In this document: in pieces, positions 53,885 through 61,943 of the stretch
How the letters are laid out: each line of letters starts with the position of its first letter
How positions within the stretch are numbered: the stretch's first letter is position 1
NCBI RefSeq assembly: GCF_047730175.1
Contig: NZ_CP159833.1
Location: 868,001-932,000, forward strand
From: Marifrigoribacter sp047730175
GTDB lineage: Bacteria; Bacteroidota; Bacteroidia; Flavobacteriales; Flavobacteriaceae
Direction: 5' to 3'
Length of the DNA: 64,000 bases
The notes under the pieces: generated by a model
Databases searched by the model: none
Seen by the model: the letters and a program-made list of their open reading frames with translations, nothing else
Told to the model about the DNA's origin: nothing
Translations under genes and position numbers: made by a program

Positions 53885-53915
53885 TATATTTTATAAAATA
53901 TCAAATGATTTTGCG

Positions 53916-53956
53916 AAAACAACCTACTTTACACTTAAAGTAGGTTGTTTTTTTTT
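53916..53956 (+). terminator. rho-independent terminator after asnS
   Basis: A 12-bp stem ACAACCTACTTT / AAAGTAGGTTGT with a 7-nt loop is followed by TTTTTTTTT. It separates asnS from rpoN. Confidence 0.85.
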
Positions 53957-53983
53957 AAATTTATAGCATAGTTAAATATAACG

Positions 53984-55447
53984 ATGCTTAAACAACAACT
54001 GAACTTTAAACTTTCACAAAAGTTATCTCCTCAACAGATTCAACTCATGAAGTTGATCCAGTTACCTACGCAAGCTTTTGAGCAACGTATCTCTCAAGAG
54101 ATGGAGGAAAATCCAGCATTAGAAGGTGGTAAAGAAGAGGATGAAAACTATGATGAGGATTTAGATTTCGATTCTGAAGACACAGAATTTGATGATGGTA
54201 ATGAAATTATTGAAGCAGATATAAATGTTGATGATTATTTAAGTGATGATGAAACACCTAGTTATAGATTAAACGCTAACAATCAAAGTGCTGATGATGA
54301 GGATAAACAAGTGCCTTATGCTTCAGGAACTTCATTTAATCAACATCTTCTTCAGCAACTAACGACTGTTCGATTAAGCGAAGAAGAAAAAGAAATAGCA
54401 AAATTTTTAGTTGGAAGTGTAGATGAAAGTGGTTACATACGTAGAGATCTTCAAGATATCGTTGATGATATGGCTTTTACCCAAAATGTATTTACTTCCG
54501 AAGATAAAATTAAAAAAGTCTTAACTATAGTTCAAAGTTTAGATCCGGCAGGAGTTGGAGCTCAAAATTTACAAGAATGTTTAACTCTACAATTACATAG
54601 AAGAGCGTCTAATACATCTATTGATTTAGCGATTCGAATTATAGAAGAATCATTTGACCATTTTACTAAAAAGCATTATAAAAAATTAATTGCAAAATTT
54701 AATATTTCTGAAGAACAATTAAGAGCTGCTATATCAGAAATAGAACACCTTAATCCTAAACCAGGAGGTGCTTTTTCAGGATCCAACCGAATCATTGAAC
54801 ATGTAGTGCCAGATTTCGCAATTAAAATAGTTGATGGTAAATTAGAATTAACTTTAAATGGAAGAAATGCGCCCGAACTTCATGTATCTAGAGATTATAC
54901 CGAAATGCTAAAAGGATATAAAGTAGCTAAAGAAAAGTCCAAATCTCAAAAAGATGCTGTTCTGTTTATTAAACAAAAATTAGATGCGGCAAAGTGGTTT
55001 ATAGATGCAATTAAGCAACGTCAACAAACATTATTTATCACAATGAATGCAATTATGCATCATCAACAAGAATACTTTATAACTGGAGATGAGCAGAAGT
55101 TGAAGCCAATGATATTAAAAAATATTGCGGACGAAATTAATATGGATGTATCTACTGTTTCAAGGGTCGCTAACAGTAAGTATGTTGACACTCCTTATGG
55201 CACGAAATTAATTAAAGAATTTTTCAGTGAGTCAATGAAAAATGATCAAGGTGAAGATGTATCTACCCGAGAAATTAAAAATATTCTAAAAATTATTATT
55301 TTAGAAGAAGATAAAAAGAAGCCTCTAACCGATGACAAGCTTGCAGCTTTATTAAAAGAGAAAGGGTACCCTATTGCTAGAAGAACTATAGCTAAGTATA
55401 GAGAGCAACTAGATTTACCTGTTGCGAGACTTCGTAAAAAAATATAA
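53984..55447 (+). CDS. rpoN: RNA polymerase sigma-54 factor
   Basis: A 487-residue alternative sigma factor. Region I is LKQQLNFKLSQKLSPQQIQLMKLIQLPTQAFEQRI (residues 2-36), followed by an acidic linker (about 45-100) rich in Asp and Glu, the core-binding region, a helix-turn-helix, and the RpoN box ARRTIAKYREQL (about residues 467-478). It needs AAA+ activators for transcription; none is in the window. It is followed by the PAP2-like membrane gene after 2 nt. Confidence 0.96.
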   Translation: MLKQQLNFKLSQKLSPQQIQLMKLIQLPTQAFEQRISQEMEENPALEGGKEEDENYDEDLDFDSEDTEFDDGNEIIEADINVDDYLSDDETPSYRLNANNQSADDEDKQVPYASGTSFNQHLLQQLTTVRLSEEEKEIAKFLVGSVDESGYIRRDLQDIVDDMAFTQNVFTSEDKIKKVLTIVQSLDPAGVGAQNLQECLTLQLHRRASNTSIDLAIRIIEESFDHFTKKHYKKLIAKFNISEEQLRAAISEIEHLNPKPGGAFSGSNRIIEHVVPDFAIKIVDGKLELTLNGRNAPELHVSRDYTEMLKGYKVAKEKSKSQKDAVLFIKQKLDAAKWFIDAIKQRQQTLFITMNAIMHHQQEYFITGDEQKLKPMILKNIADEINMDVSTVSRVANSKYVDTPYGTKLIKEFFSESMKNDQGEDVSTREIKNILKIIILEEDKKKPLTDDKLAALLKEKGYPIARRTIAKYREQLDLPVARLRKKI

Positions 55448-55449
55448 AA

Positions 55450-56055
55450 ATGAATTTTTTTTTACGTTTAGCCGCCTATATATTTCATCCTTTATTTATT
55501 CCCTTATTAGGCGCTATTACTTATTATAATATAACTCCGCGCTATAATGAATCCTTAATAGTACAATCAAAGATTTTTGCTATTATAATCATTACGTTAC
55601 TTATTCCTATCATTACCTTCTTTTTATTGAAAAATTTAAATGTTATTACATCTATTCATTTAAAGAATGTAGAAGAAAGAAAGTATCCGTTAATGATTCA
55701 ATGTATTTTAATATTACTCATTATTAAAATGGTGTTTTCACCTTATGAGAGCATTGAAATGTATTATTTTTTCTTGGGGATTTTATGCACAACCCTTAGC
55801 GCATTAATGCTTGTATTTTTCAAATTTAAAGCAAGTTTACACCAAATGGGCATTGCGGGTATCACTATGTTTATTATAGCATTAAGCGTCCATTTTAAAG
55901 TTAACCTATTAATGGGTATCGCTATTTTTTTTATTTGTAATGGCTGGGTGGCATCATCTAGATTACACACAAACTCGCATACGGTACCAGAGCTAATTAC
56001 TGGTTTTTTTATTGGGATAATTCCCCAATTAATTATGCTGAATTTTTGGTTATAG
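55450..56055 (+). CDS. PAP2-like integral membrane protein (degenerate)
   Basis: A 201-residue protein with about six hydrophobic segments. ERKYPLM (about residues 75-81) and SSRLHTNSHTVPE (about 168-180) resemble PAP2 phosphatase motifs 1 and 3, and the latter keeps Arg and His. The central motif (PSGH) is absent, so catalysis is doubtful. It follows rpoN by 2 nt and may be cotranscribed. Its stop codon overlaps the end of the convergent PorT-like gene by 6 nt. Confidence 0.6.
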   Translation: MNFFLRLAAYIFHPLFIPLLGAITYYNITPRYNESLIVQSKIFAIIIITLLIPIITFFLLKNLNVITSIHLKNVEERKYPLMIQCILILLIIKMVFSPYESIEMYYFFLGILCTTLSALMLVFFKFKASLHQMGIAGITMFIIALSVHFKVNLLMGIAIFFICNGWVASSRLHTNSHTVPELITGFFIGIIPQLIMLNFWL

Positions 56056-56757
56056 TATATAAAATATTATTCCAATTTTTAATGCTTTCATTTCTATTTT
56101 TTGTCCGCCTGTGGTTATCGCATCATTATTGAAAAACGGATTTAAGCTATAATAGGCGAAAAAATTAAATGTGCTATATCCAAAACTTAATGTAGCTCCT
56201 AACCGTAAGGATTCAAATTCATTAATACTCGATTTTGAAATTTTCAATTCAGATTGCTTAAAATTAGCATTATTCCAAAAGGAATATCCTATTCTTATCC
56301 CTGTATATACTCTCCAAAACTTAAATGTAGATCGTGTAGAGCTTCTCCATCTAAATTCAAAAGGAACTTCAACCGTAGCAAAACTAAAACGATTACGGTC
56401 ATAATCTACATCACTATCTAATACCGAAAAGGTTGTTTGACCATCAACGTTTTCATTAATAAAAAGATTATGCCCAAATTGATCTAATGTTAATCCTACT
56501 CCTAAGGCAACAGCTATATTTCTTTTTTCATTAATAGGCATATCTCTAAGAAAGCCCAATTGTATTCCTCCAGAAACTCCATTAAGCTTTACTCCTGAAG
56601 GCGCTGAAGATATAAGGTTATAAGTAACTCCCATATAAAATTGATCTTCTCGATAATGATCATCGCTCTCTATTGGAGGTATAGAATCTTGAGCCATCAT
56701 TAAATAGCTTAAAAAAGTTAAGATATAGGTTAAGATATATTGGTTATTAAAAAACAT
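56050..56757 (-). CDS. PorT-like outer-membrane beta-barrel protein
   Basis: A 235-residue exported protein: a signal peptide (cleavage near MMAQ, about residue 23) then eight or so predicted beta strands. It contains RFSFATVEVPFEFRWRSSTRSTFKFWRVYTGIRIGYSFW, close to the PorT/porin-family pattern, including the conserved Glu and Pro of the EVPFEFR stretch. PorT is a type IX secretion component, but similar barrels have other roles. It lies downstream of the exb operon and a terminator. Confidence 0.75.
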   Translation of the reverse strand: MFFNNQYILTYILTFLSYLMMAQDSIPPIESDDHYREDQFYMGVTYNLISSAPSGVKLNGVSGGIQLGFLRDMPINEKRNIAVALGVGLTLDQFGHNLFINENVDGQTTFSVLDSDVDYDRNRFSFATVEVPFEFRWRSSTRSTFKFWRVYTGIRIGYSFWNNANFKQSELKISKSSINEFESLRLGATLSFGYSTFNFFAYYSLNPFFNNDAITTGGQKIEMKALKIGIIFYIL

Positions 56758-56789
56758 AGGTTAAAGATAAAAGTAATTTGATGATTACT

Positions 56790-56828
56790 AAAAAAAAAGC
56801 GCCTTGATTATATCAAGGCGCTTTTTAT
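56790..56828. terminator. bidirectional terminator between exbD and the PorT-like gene
   Basis: A perfect 11-bp stem AGCGCCTTGAT / ATCAAGGCGCT, loop TAT, with an A-run on the left and TTTTT on the right. In the minus direction it closes the exb operon, so the PorT-like gene probably has its own promoter. Confidence 0.85.
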
Positions 56829-56847
56829 AAAATATTTTAGAATGTTT

Positions 56848-57321
56848 CTATTGATCTAACTCATTACCATTTGCGGTAATATAAATTAGTTTCAACATAT
56901 TTGCTTCTCGTAGTTCTTGTTTAATGTCTGAAACTAAACCTGTATTAGTCTCTTCATCTACTTTTAAAGCAACCATAACTTTATTTTGAAGTTCAGGACG
57001 TAATTTACCTCTTAAACCTTCAAGCGCTGGCTTTAAATTTGTAACATCTGTATATTTATCTCCTATTTGGATTCTACCTTCTGTACCATATTTATCCTTA
57101 TATGCATCACTTGGTTTACCTGCATAAACAAAAATTGACCTATCTTTTTTAAGCTTTTCGACTTGATCAGCTTTAGGTAATTTATTTTGCACTAATAAAC
57201 TACTATCTCTTAATACGGTTACAACCATAAAGAAAAATAATAACATAAATACAATATCGGGTAAAGATGCTGTAGAAATTGGAGGCAATGCACCCGTTTT
57301 TTTCTTATTAAATTTTGACAT
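56848..57321 (-). CDS. exbD: biopolymer transporter ExbD (second copy)
   Basis: A 157-residue protein with one N-terminal membrane helix (about residues 20-42, SLPDIVFMLLFFFMVV) and a periplasmic domain. The helix has the Asp of ExbD/TolR (LPDIVFMLLFF). With ExbB it converts proton motive force to energy for TonB or Tol, or for type IX/gliding motors. Last gene of the operon exbB-(141 aa)-exbD1-exbD2; 12 nt downstream of exbD1. Confidence 0.9.
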   Translation of the reverse strand: MSKFNKKKTGALPPISTASLPDIVFMLLFFFMVVTVLRDSSLLVQNKLPKADQVEKLKKDRSIFVYAGKPSDAYKDKYGTEGRIQIGDKYTDVTNLKPALEGLRGKLRPELQNKVMVALKVDEETNTGLVSDIKQELREANMLKLIYITANGNELDQ

Positions 57322-57333
57322 ATCTGTTTAAAT

Positions 57334-57957
57334 TTATGATCCTTTCTTTTTCGGTTCTGCTTCTGATAATTTTTGAGGAAATAATGTCTGTATATTTTTC
57401 AATTTTTCTTCTGTACTAGATACATCGCCATTGAAAGTTCCTTCGCTAATAGCTTTTTTAACTTTAGTGAATTTCCAACCGTAAAGACGTTCTGACTCTC
57501 TATCTCTAAGAAAATTATACGCAGCAACTAACTCATTTTGTACATTAATGTACATTTTATAAGAAGTAAGCCTATCATTTTGTAAAGATATAATCGCTTT
57601 TTCAGGATTATCTGAAGAACTTGAGCTTCTATTTCCTTTACAGTAGTTACAAAATTCTGCACTATTAGACGCTGCTCCTCCATTATCCAAGAAATCAACT
57701 GCAGCTTGACGTAAATCTTTGAGCTGCATTAATTCTTCTTCAACAAGTAATTGATCATTTTTATTTACATTAACTACAAACAAATTCTTCTGCTTAATAA
57801 TAGGAGGTTTCTCCGTTGGAGGCTCAATAGGAGGCAACTGTCTTGCAATCCCTTTATCTTTTTCAATCGTAGTCGTAACTAGGAAAAAAATAAGAAGTAG
57901 GAATGCGATATCTGCCATAGATCCTGCATTAACTTCGGGTGTTGCTCTTCTTGCCAT
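57334..57957 (-). CDS. exbD: biopolymer transporter ExbD (first copy)
   Basis: A 207-residue ExbD/TolR protein with a short N-terminus, one membrane helix (MADIAFLLLIFFLVTTT, about residues 14-30) containing the key Asp, and a longer periplasmic domain than the second copy, including a FCNYCKG segment with two cysteines (about 100-106). It starts at the last base of the previous gene's stop, so translation is coupled. Confidence 0.9.
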   Translation of the reverse strand: MARRATPEVNAGSMADIAFLLLIFFLVTTTIEKDKGIARQLPPIEPPTEKPPIIKQKNLFVVNVNKNDQLLVEEELMQLKDLRQAAVDFLDNGGAASNSAEFCNYCKGNRSSSSSDNPEKAIISLQNDRLTSYKMYINVQNELVAAYNFLRDRESERLYGWKFTKVKKAISEGTFNGDVSSTEEKLKNIQTLFPQKLSEAEPKKKGS

Positions 57958-58382
57958 TATTTTGCTATTTTTTTAATTCCGCTTAATACCATTGCACCTA
58001 CCGCTATAATAGCTAGAAGGTAAAAGGCATATAGTCCTGTTCCCGCCCATTTTGAAGCGCTTTCTGACATCATTGTACCATCACTCTTTATCATTGGTGT
58101 ACCATCAGCTAATACGTAAGCTATGATTACTACAACCAAGAATGCGCCGATAGTTATAAGAGTTTTCTTAATATCACCAGCAAGAATTCCTTTTAATACA
58201 AAAACAATGACAAAAAATAAAACAATCGCAAATGTTATATAAGCTACAAATAAATATCCGTCTACTCCCTCACCAGTTGCTTGTACAACCTCATCACCTT
58301 TAGCGACAATCATTGCAAGGAAGATAATTCCAGCAACACTAAGAATTAATGCTACTATTTTTAAAATTTTATGTAATCCCAT
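57957..58382 (-). CDS. small membrane protein of exb operon, function unknown
   Basis: A 141-residue integral membrane protein with about four hydrophobic segments (about 9-28, 46-66, 74-92, 112-134) and few charged residues outside the loops. I do not recognise a Pfam family by name. The same gene order, ExbB then this protein then two ExbD, is common in Flavobacteriia, so it is probably an accessory subunit of the motor complex. Confidence 0.75.
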   Translation of the reverse strand: MGLHKILKIVALILSVAGIIFLAMIVAKGDEVVQATGEGVDGYLFVAYITFAIVLFFVIVFVLKGILAGDIKKTLITIGAFLVVVIIAYVLADGTPMIKSDGTMMSESASKWAGTGLYAFYLLAIIAVGAMVLSGIKKIAK

Positions 58383-58399
58383 TCTATATGGTTTTAAAA

Positions 58400-59185
58400 T
58401 TATTTTTTGTTTTTGTAATCTACTAACATATCTATTAATGTGATAGATGCATCTTCCATACTATTTACAATGCTATCAATTTTTGCAACAATGTAATTAT
58501 AGAATACTTGAAGTATAATCGCTACGATAAGACCAAATACAGTTGTTAATAGTGCAATTTTAATACCTCCTGCTACAAGAGATGGATTCATATCACCTGC
58601 TGCTTGAATTTTATCAAATGCAGAAATCATACCAATTACTGTTCCCATGAATCCTAACATAGGTGCTAATGCGATAAATAATGAAATCCAAGAAACATTT
58701 TTCTCTAATTGCCCCATTTGTACTCCACCGTAAGCAACAACAGCTTTTTCTGCTGCTTCAACACTTTCATCAGCTCTATCGAGCCCTTGATAGTAGATAG
58801 AGGCTACAGGTCCTTTCGTATTTCTACAAACTTCTTTTGCTGCTTCAATACCACCACTACTTAATGCATCTTCTACATCTGTAGCTAGTTTTTGAGTATT
58901 GGTAGTAGAAAGATTTAAATAAATAATTCTTTCAATAGCAATTGCTAAACCAAGAATAAGACATAAAAGTACAATCCCCATAAAACCAGGACCTCCCTCT
59001 ACAAATCGTTCTTTTAATTCTTGATGCCATCCTGTTTCCTCCTCTGCAGGAGCGGCTTCTTCTTCTTGAATAGATGTAACTGTGGCTGTAGTTACTGTTG
59101 ACGAACTACTTATTGTTGCATTCGCGTTAAATGTCCCCGCAAAAATAATTGCGGCAATTGCCAAAATAGAAAATAATTTTTTCAT
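58400..59185 (-). CDS. exbB: MotA/TolQ/ExbB proton channel family protein
   Basis: A 261-residue protein with an N-terminal signal-like hydrophobic segment, a glutamate-rich linker (about 40-70), and three later helices typical of ExbB: GPGFMGIVLLCLILGLAIAIERII (about 70-93), WISLFIALAPMLGFMGTVIGMI (about 165-186) and LLTTVFGLIVAIILQVFYNYIV (about 210-232). It forms the stator channel with ExbD. First gene of the operon; a weak TATCTTTA -7-like site lies at 59222-59229. Confidence 0.93.
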   Translation of the reverse strand: MKKLFSILAIAAIIFAGTFNANATISSSSTVTTATVTSIQEEEAAPAEEETGWHQELKERFVEGGPGFMGIVLLCLILGLAIAIERIIYLNLSTTNTQKLATDVEDALSSGGIEAAKEVCRNTKGPVASIYYQGLDRADESVEAAEKAVVAYGGVQMGQLEKNVSWISLFIALAPMLGFMGTVIGMISAFDKIQAAGDMNPSLVAGGIKIALLTTVFGLIVAIILQVFYNYIVAKIDSIVNSMEDASITLIDMLVDYKNKK

Positions 59186-59382
59186 TGCTATCGACTTAAA
59201 GTCTGTTTTTAGTTAAAGGTTTAAAGATATAAAAATATTTAGTAAAATTCCAAGTTAATATTCTGAAGAGAGGAAATGATAAAATTATTATTTCCAAACC
59301 CCCTTTATTTACACTGAATGAAAACATTATTATTGAATTTACATTTAATATAAATGTAACTACTCTATACATTTTTCATTTG

Positions 59383-59470
59383 CAGAGAGGAAGGGATTCG
59401 AACCCTCGATACGCTTTTGGCGTATACACACTTTCCAGGCGTGCGCCTTCGACCACTCGGCCACCTCTCT
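59383..59470 (-). tRNA. tRNA-Ser (anticodon GGA)
   Basis: An 88-nt class II tRNA: acceptor AGAGAGG paired with CCTCTCT, discriminator G, D arm with GGCCGAGTGGTCGAAGGC, anticodon stem CACGC/GTGTG with loop CTGGAAA (GGA), a long variable arm (ATACGCCAAAAGCGTAT) and T arm GGTTCGAATCCC. The rest of the 366-nt gap between exbB and ansA is AT-rich with one weak hairpin (about 59272-59295). Confidence 0.94.
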
Positions 59471-59551
59471 AATTAATAATAATTCAATGAGCCAAACGGA
59501 TGGGCAAATAACAAAAAAAAAACAGGGTAGGGAAATATTTAACACGAAAAT

Positions 59552-60580
59552 TTATAACATTTCACCCCTAAGTTGGGTTTCAAAGTTGGTTTTGAAGCTA
59601 TTAGCCTCAACATTTTTCCCCAATAAATACATTAATTTTGCAAGTGCAGCTTCAGTTGTGCAATCTTTACCCGATATTACTCCGATATTTCTTAACTGAA
59701 TACTCGTTTCATAATAGCCCATAGCAACACTTCCACCCGAACATTGTGTTATATTAACTACAGGAATTCCTTTTTCAATGATATTTGTGATAGCTTCTAT
59801 AAACCATTTTCTATTGGTTACATTTCCACTTCCATAGGTTTCCAAAATCAAACCTTTCAAATTAGGATAGTCTAATAAATACTCCATTGTTTCCTTATCT
59901 AATCCTGGAAACATTTTTATTAATAAAATATGTGACTCTAGTTTTTTATGCACTTTCAGCTTTTTAACAACTGATGCTCTAATCAATGCCGCGTAATTTA
60001 TAGTAAGGTGCACTCCACTTTCAATTAAAGGTGGATAATTTAAAGAAGCAAATGCTTCAAAATGTTCCGCATTTATTTTAGTGGTACGATTAGCTCGATA
60101 TAATTTATATTCAAAATACAAACCTACCTCTCTAACAACTGGCAAGCCATTTTCTTGTAATGCTGCAATTTGAATGGATGTAATTAAGTTTTCTTTTGCA
60201 TCAGTACGCAAGTCACCAATTGGTAATTGAGATCCTGTAAAAATTACAGGTTTATTCAAGTTTTCTAGCATGAAACTCAATGCAGAAGAAGTATATGACA
60301 TGGTATCGCTACCGTGCAACACTACAAATCCATCAAAATTATCATAATTCTCCTCTATCATTATTGCGATTTCCACCCAATAATTAGGATTCATATTTGA
60401 ACTATCTATAGGCTCTTCGAAGCTTGTTGTCTCGATATGGCAATCCAATAAGTTTAATTCAGGGATATGATTTAGCAATTCATCAAAATTGAAATTTCGC
60501 AACGAACCTGTTTCAAAATCTTTTATCATACCAATAGTACCACCGGTATAGATAAGGAGTATGTTTGGTTTACTATTCAT
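59552..60580 (-). CDS. ansA: type I L-asparaginase (cytoplasmic)
   Basis: Hydrolyses L-asparagine to aspartate and ammonia. The 342-residue protein has the first-threonine motif LLIYTGGTIGM (about residues 7-17), the second VVLHGSDTMSYTSSALSFM (about 86-104), and VVNITQCSGGSVAMGYYET in the C-terminal domain. No signal peptide. It is 14 nt downstream of tatD and probably co-transcribed. It is unrelated in sequence to the two Ntn-type asparaginases in the window. Confidence 0.95.
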   Translation of the reverse strand: MNSKPNILLIYTGGTIGMIKDFETGSLRNFNFDELLNHIPELNLLDCHIETTSFEEPIDSSNMNPNYWVEIAIMIEENYDNFDGFVVLHGSDTMSYTSSALSFMLENLNKPVIFTGSQLPIGDLRTDAKENLITSIQIAALQENGLPVVREVGLYFEYKLYRANRTTKINAEHFEAFASLNYPPLIESGVHLTINYAALIRASVVKKLKVHKKLESHILLIKMFPGLDKETMEYLLDYPNLKGLILETYGSGNVTNRKWFIEAITNIIEKGIPVVNITQCSGGSVAMGYYETSIQLRNIGVISGKDCTTEAALAKLMYLLGKNVEANSFKTNFETQLRGEML

Positions 60581-60594
60581 ATATAATTTTGCTG

Positions 60595-61359
60595 CTAAAT
60601 ACCAAAAACATTTTTCGAGTTATTTGTTGTAATTCTTGCGACTTCATCTTCAGAAATAGTATATATCTCTGAAACTTTCTTACAAATATTTGTTAGATAA
60701 CTACTCTCGTTTCTTTTTCCTCTATAAGGAACTGGTGAAAGGTAAGGTGAATCTGTTTCTAAAACAATATGTTTTATATCAATCTCATTTAAAAAAGTGT
60801 CAATCTTTCCGTTTTTGAAAGTAACAACTCCTCCTATACCTAATTTCATATTATATGAAATAGCCTTTTGCGCCTGTTCTTTAGTTCCTGTAAAACAATG
60901 AAATATCCCGAATAAATCCGCCCCTTTTTCTTCTTCTAACACCTCGAATACCTCCTCAAAAGCATTTCTACAATGTATAACAATAGGTAGTTTATATTTT
61001 TTTGATAATTGGATTTGGTATTTGAATGCTTTTTTTTGAATTTCTAACGTTGAAGAATCCCAATATAAATCTATACCTATTTCACCTACTGCAAAAAAGT
61101 TTCTGTTTCTAAATTGTTCTTCGACTATAGCTAGTTCTTCTTTGTAATTATCTTTGACAGAAGTTGGATGGAGTCCCATCATTAAAAATACTTGCTTAGG
61201 GTAGTCTTTTTCTAATTGATACATGGAAGGTATATATGCTGAATCAATAGCTGGTATAAAAAATCGACTTACCCCATTATTCATTGCCCTTTGAATCATT
61301 TCCTTACGATCATCATCAAAAGAATCACTATATAAATGTGTATGTGTATCTGTTAACAT
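60595..61359 (-). CDS. TatD family metal-dependent deoxyribonuclease/hydrolase
   Basis: A 254-residue TIM-barrel hydrolase with the family's metal ligands: DTHTHLYS at the start, VGEIGIDLYW (about 90-99), IVIHCRNAFEEV (about 125-136), IFHCFTGT (about 152-159) and LETDSPYLSPVPYRG (about 200-214). I start at the ATG at 61357-61359; the upstream GTG at 61398 would add 13 unsupported residues. A perfect -7 box (TAGATTTG, 61365-61372) ends only 5 nt before this ATG, so the transcript may be leaderless. It precedes ansA. Confidence 0.92.
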   Translation of the reverse strand: MLTDTHTHLYSDSFDDDRKEMIQRAMNNGVSRFFIPAIDSAYIPSMYQLEKDYPKQVFLMMGLHPTSVKDNYKEELAIVEEQFRNRNFFAVGEIGIDLYWDSSTLEIQKKAFKYQIQLSKKYKLPIVIHCRNAFEEVFEVLEEEKGADLFGIFHCFTGTKEQAQKAISYNMKLGIGGVVTFKNGKIDTFLNEIDIKHIVLETDSPYLSPVPYRGKRNESSYLTNICKKVSEIYTISEDEVARITTNNSKNVFGI

Positions 61360-61364
61360 AAATG

Positions 61365-61372
61365 CAAATCTA
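61365..61372 (-). promoter_or_regulatory. -7 promoter box directly before tatD ATG
   Basis: The minus strand reads TAGATTTG, an exact TAnnTTTG, 5 nt before the chosen ATG. A start point about 7 nt past the box falls on the first codon. No TTTG is found at the -33 distance, so this is only half a promoter. Confidence 0.45.
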
Positions 61373-61445
61373 ATCGATTGAGACCTATAATAACTCACCT
61401 AATTATTAATTATTTTGTTTGCTATCTTTACTCAAAAAAAAATGA

Positions 61446-61883
61446 ATGTCGAATTTAAGAAATCTTCTTGAAAATAAAGGGTTTCATCGTATCCCATTAA
61501 TAAAATTGAATACTGGCCACTATAAATTAAGAATAAAAATTAATAAGCAAAAAGGCGACTTTATCCTAGATACTGGAGCTTCTACAAGTTGTATCGGTTT
61601 TAAAAGTATAGCTTACTTTCATTTATCAAGTGAAGAAAGTGAAATAAAAGCAGCAGGAGCCGGTGCCGTAGGGATGATGACGAAAATTTCAAAAAAAAAT
61701 TCATTTTCTGTTGGTTCTTGGCACCTTAAAGAAATGGACTTTGTACTGTTCGATTTATCACATGTAAATGAGGCACTTCAACAAACAAATGAAAAAGAAG
61801 TTCATGGAATTCTTGGAGCCGATTTCTTAAAAAGAACACGTTCTGTAATCGATTATGGAAGGAATTGTCTTTATATTACCTAA
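61446..61883 (+). CDS. retropepsin-like aspartic protease, single domain
   Basis: A 145-residue protein starting MSNLRNLLENKGF, with the catalytic motif FILDTGASTSCIGF (about residues 38-51) and GILGADFLKRTRSVIDYGRN (about 121-140), as in bacterial aspartyl proteases of the retropepsin-like fold. It has no signal peptide or membrane segment, so it is predicted to be cytoplasmic and active as a dimer. It is monocistronic. Function in the host is unknown. Confidence 0.85.
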   Translation: MSNLRNLLENKGFHRIPLIKLNTGHYKLRIKINKQKGDFILDTGASTSCIGFKSIAYFHLSSEESEIKAAGAGAVGMMTKISKKNSFSVGSWHLKEMDFVLFDLSHVNEALQQTNEKEVHGILGADFLKRTRSVIDYGRNCLYIT

Positions 61884-61943
61884 AATTGACTTTATTAAAC
61901 TTTATTTTTATACATTTAAAATTCCCTCATAGAACTTAATATA

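Noticed and set aside
59360..59545. Minus-strand 61-residue ORF
   Set aside because: Overlaps the tRNA-Ser gene on the same strand; the translated region includes the tRNA itself.
61360..61398. Upstream GTG start for tatD
   Set aside because: It would add 13 residues not typical of the family, and a -7 promoter box lies between it and the ATG.
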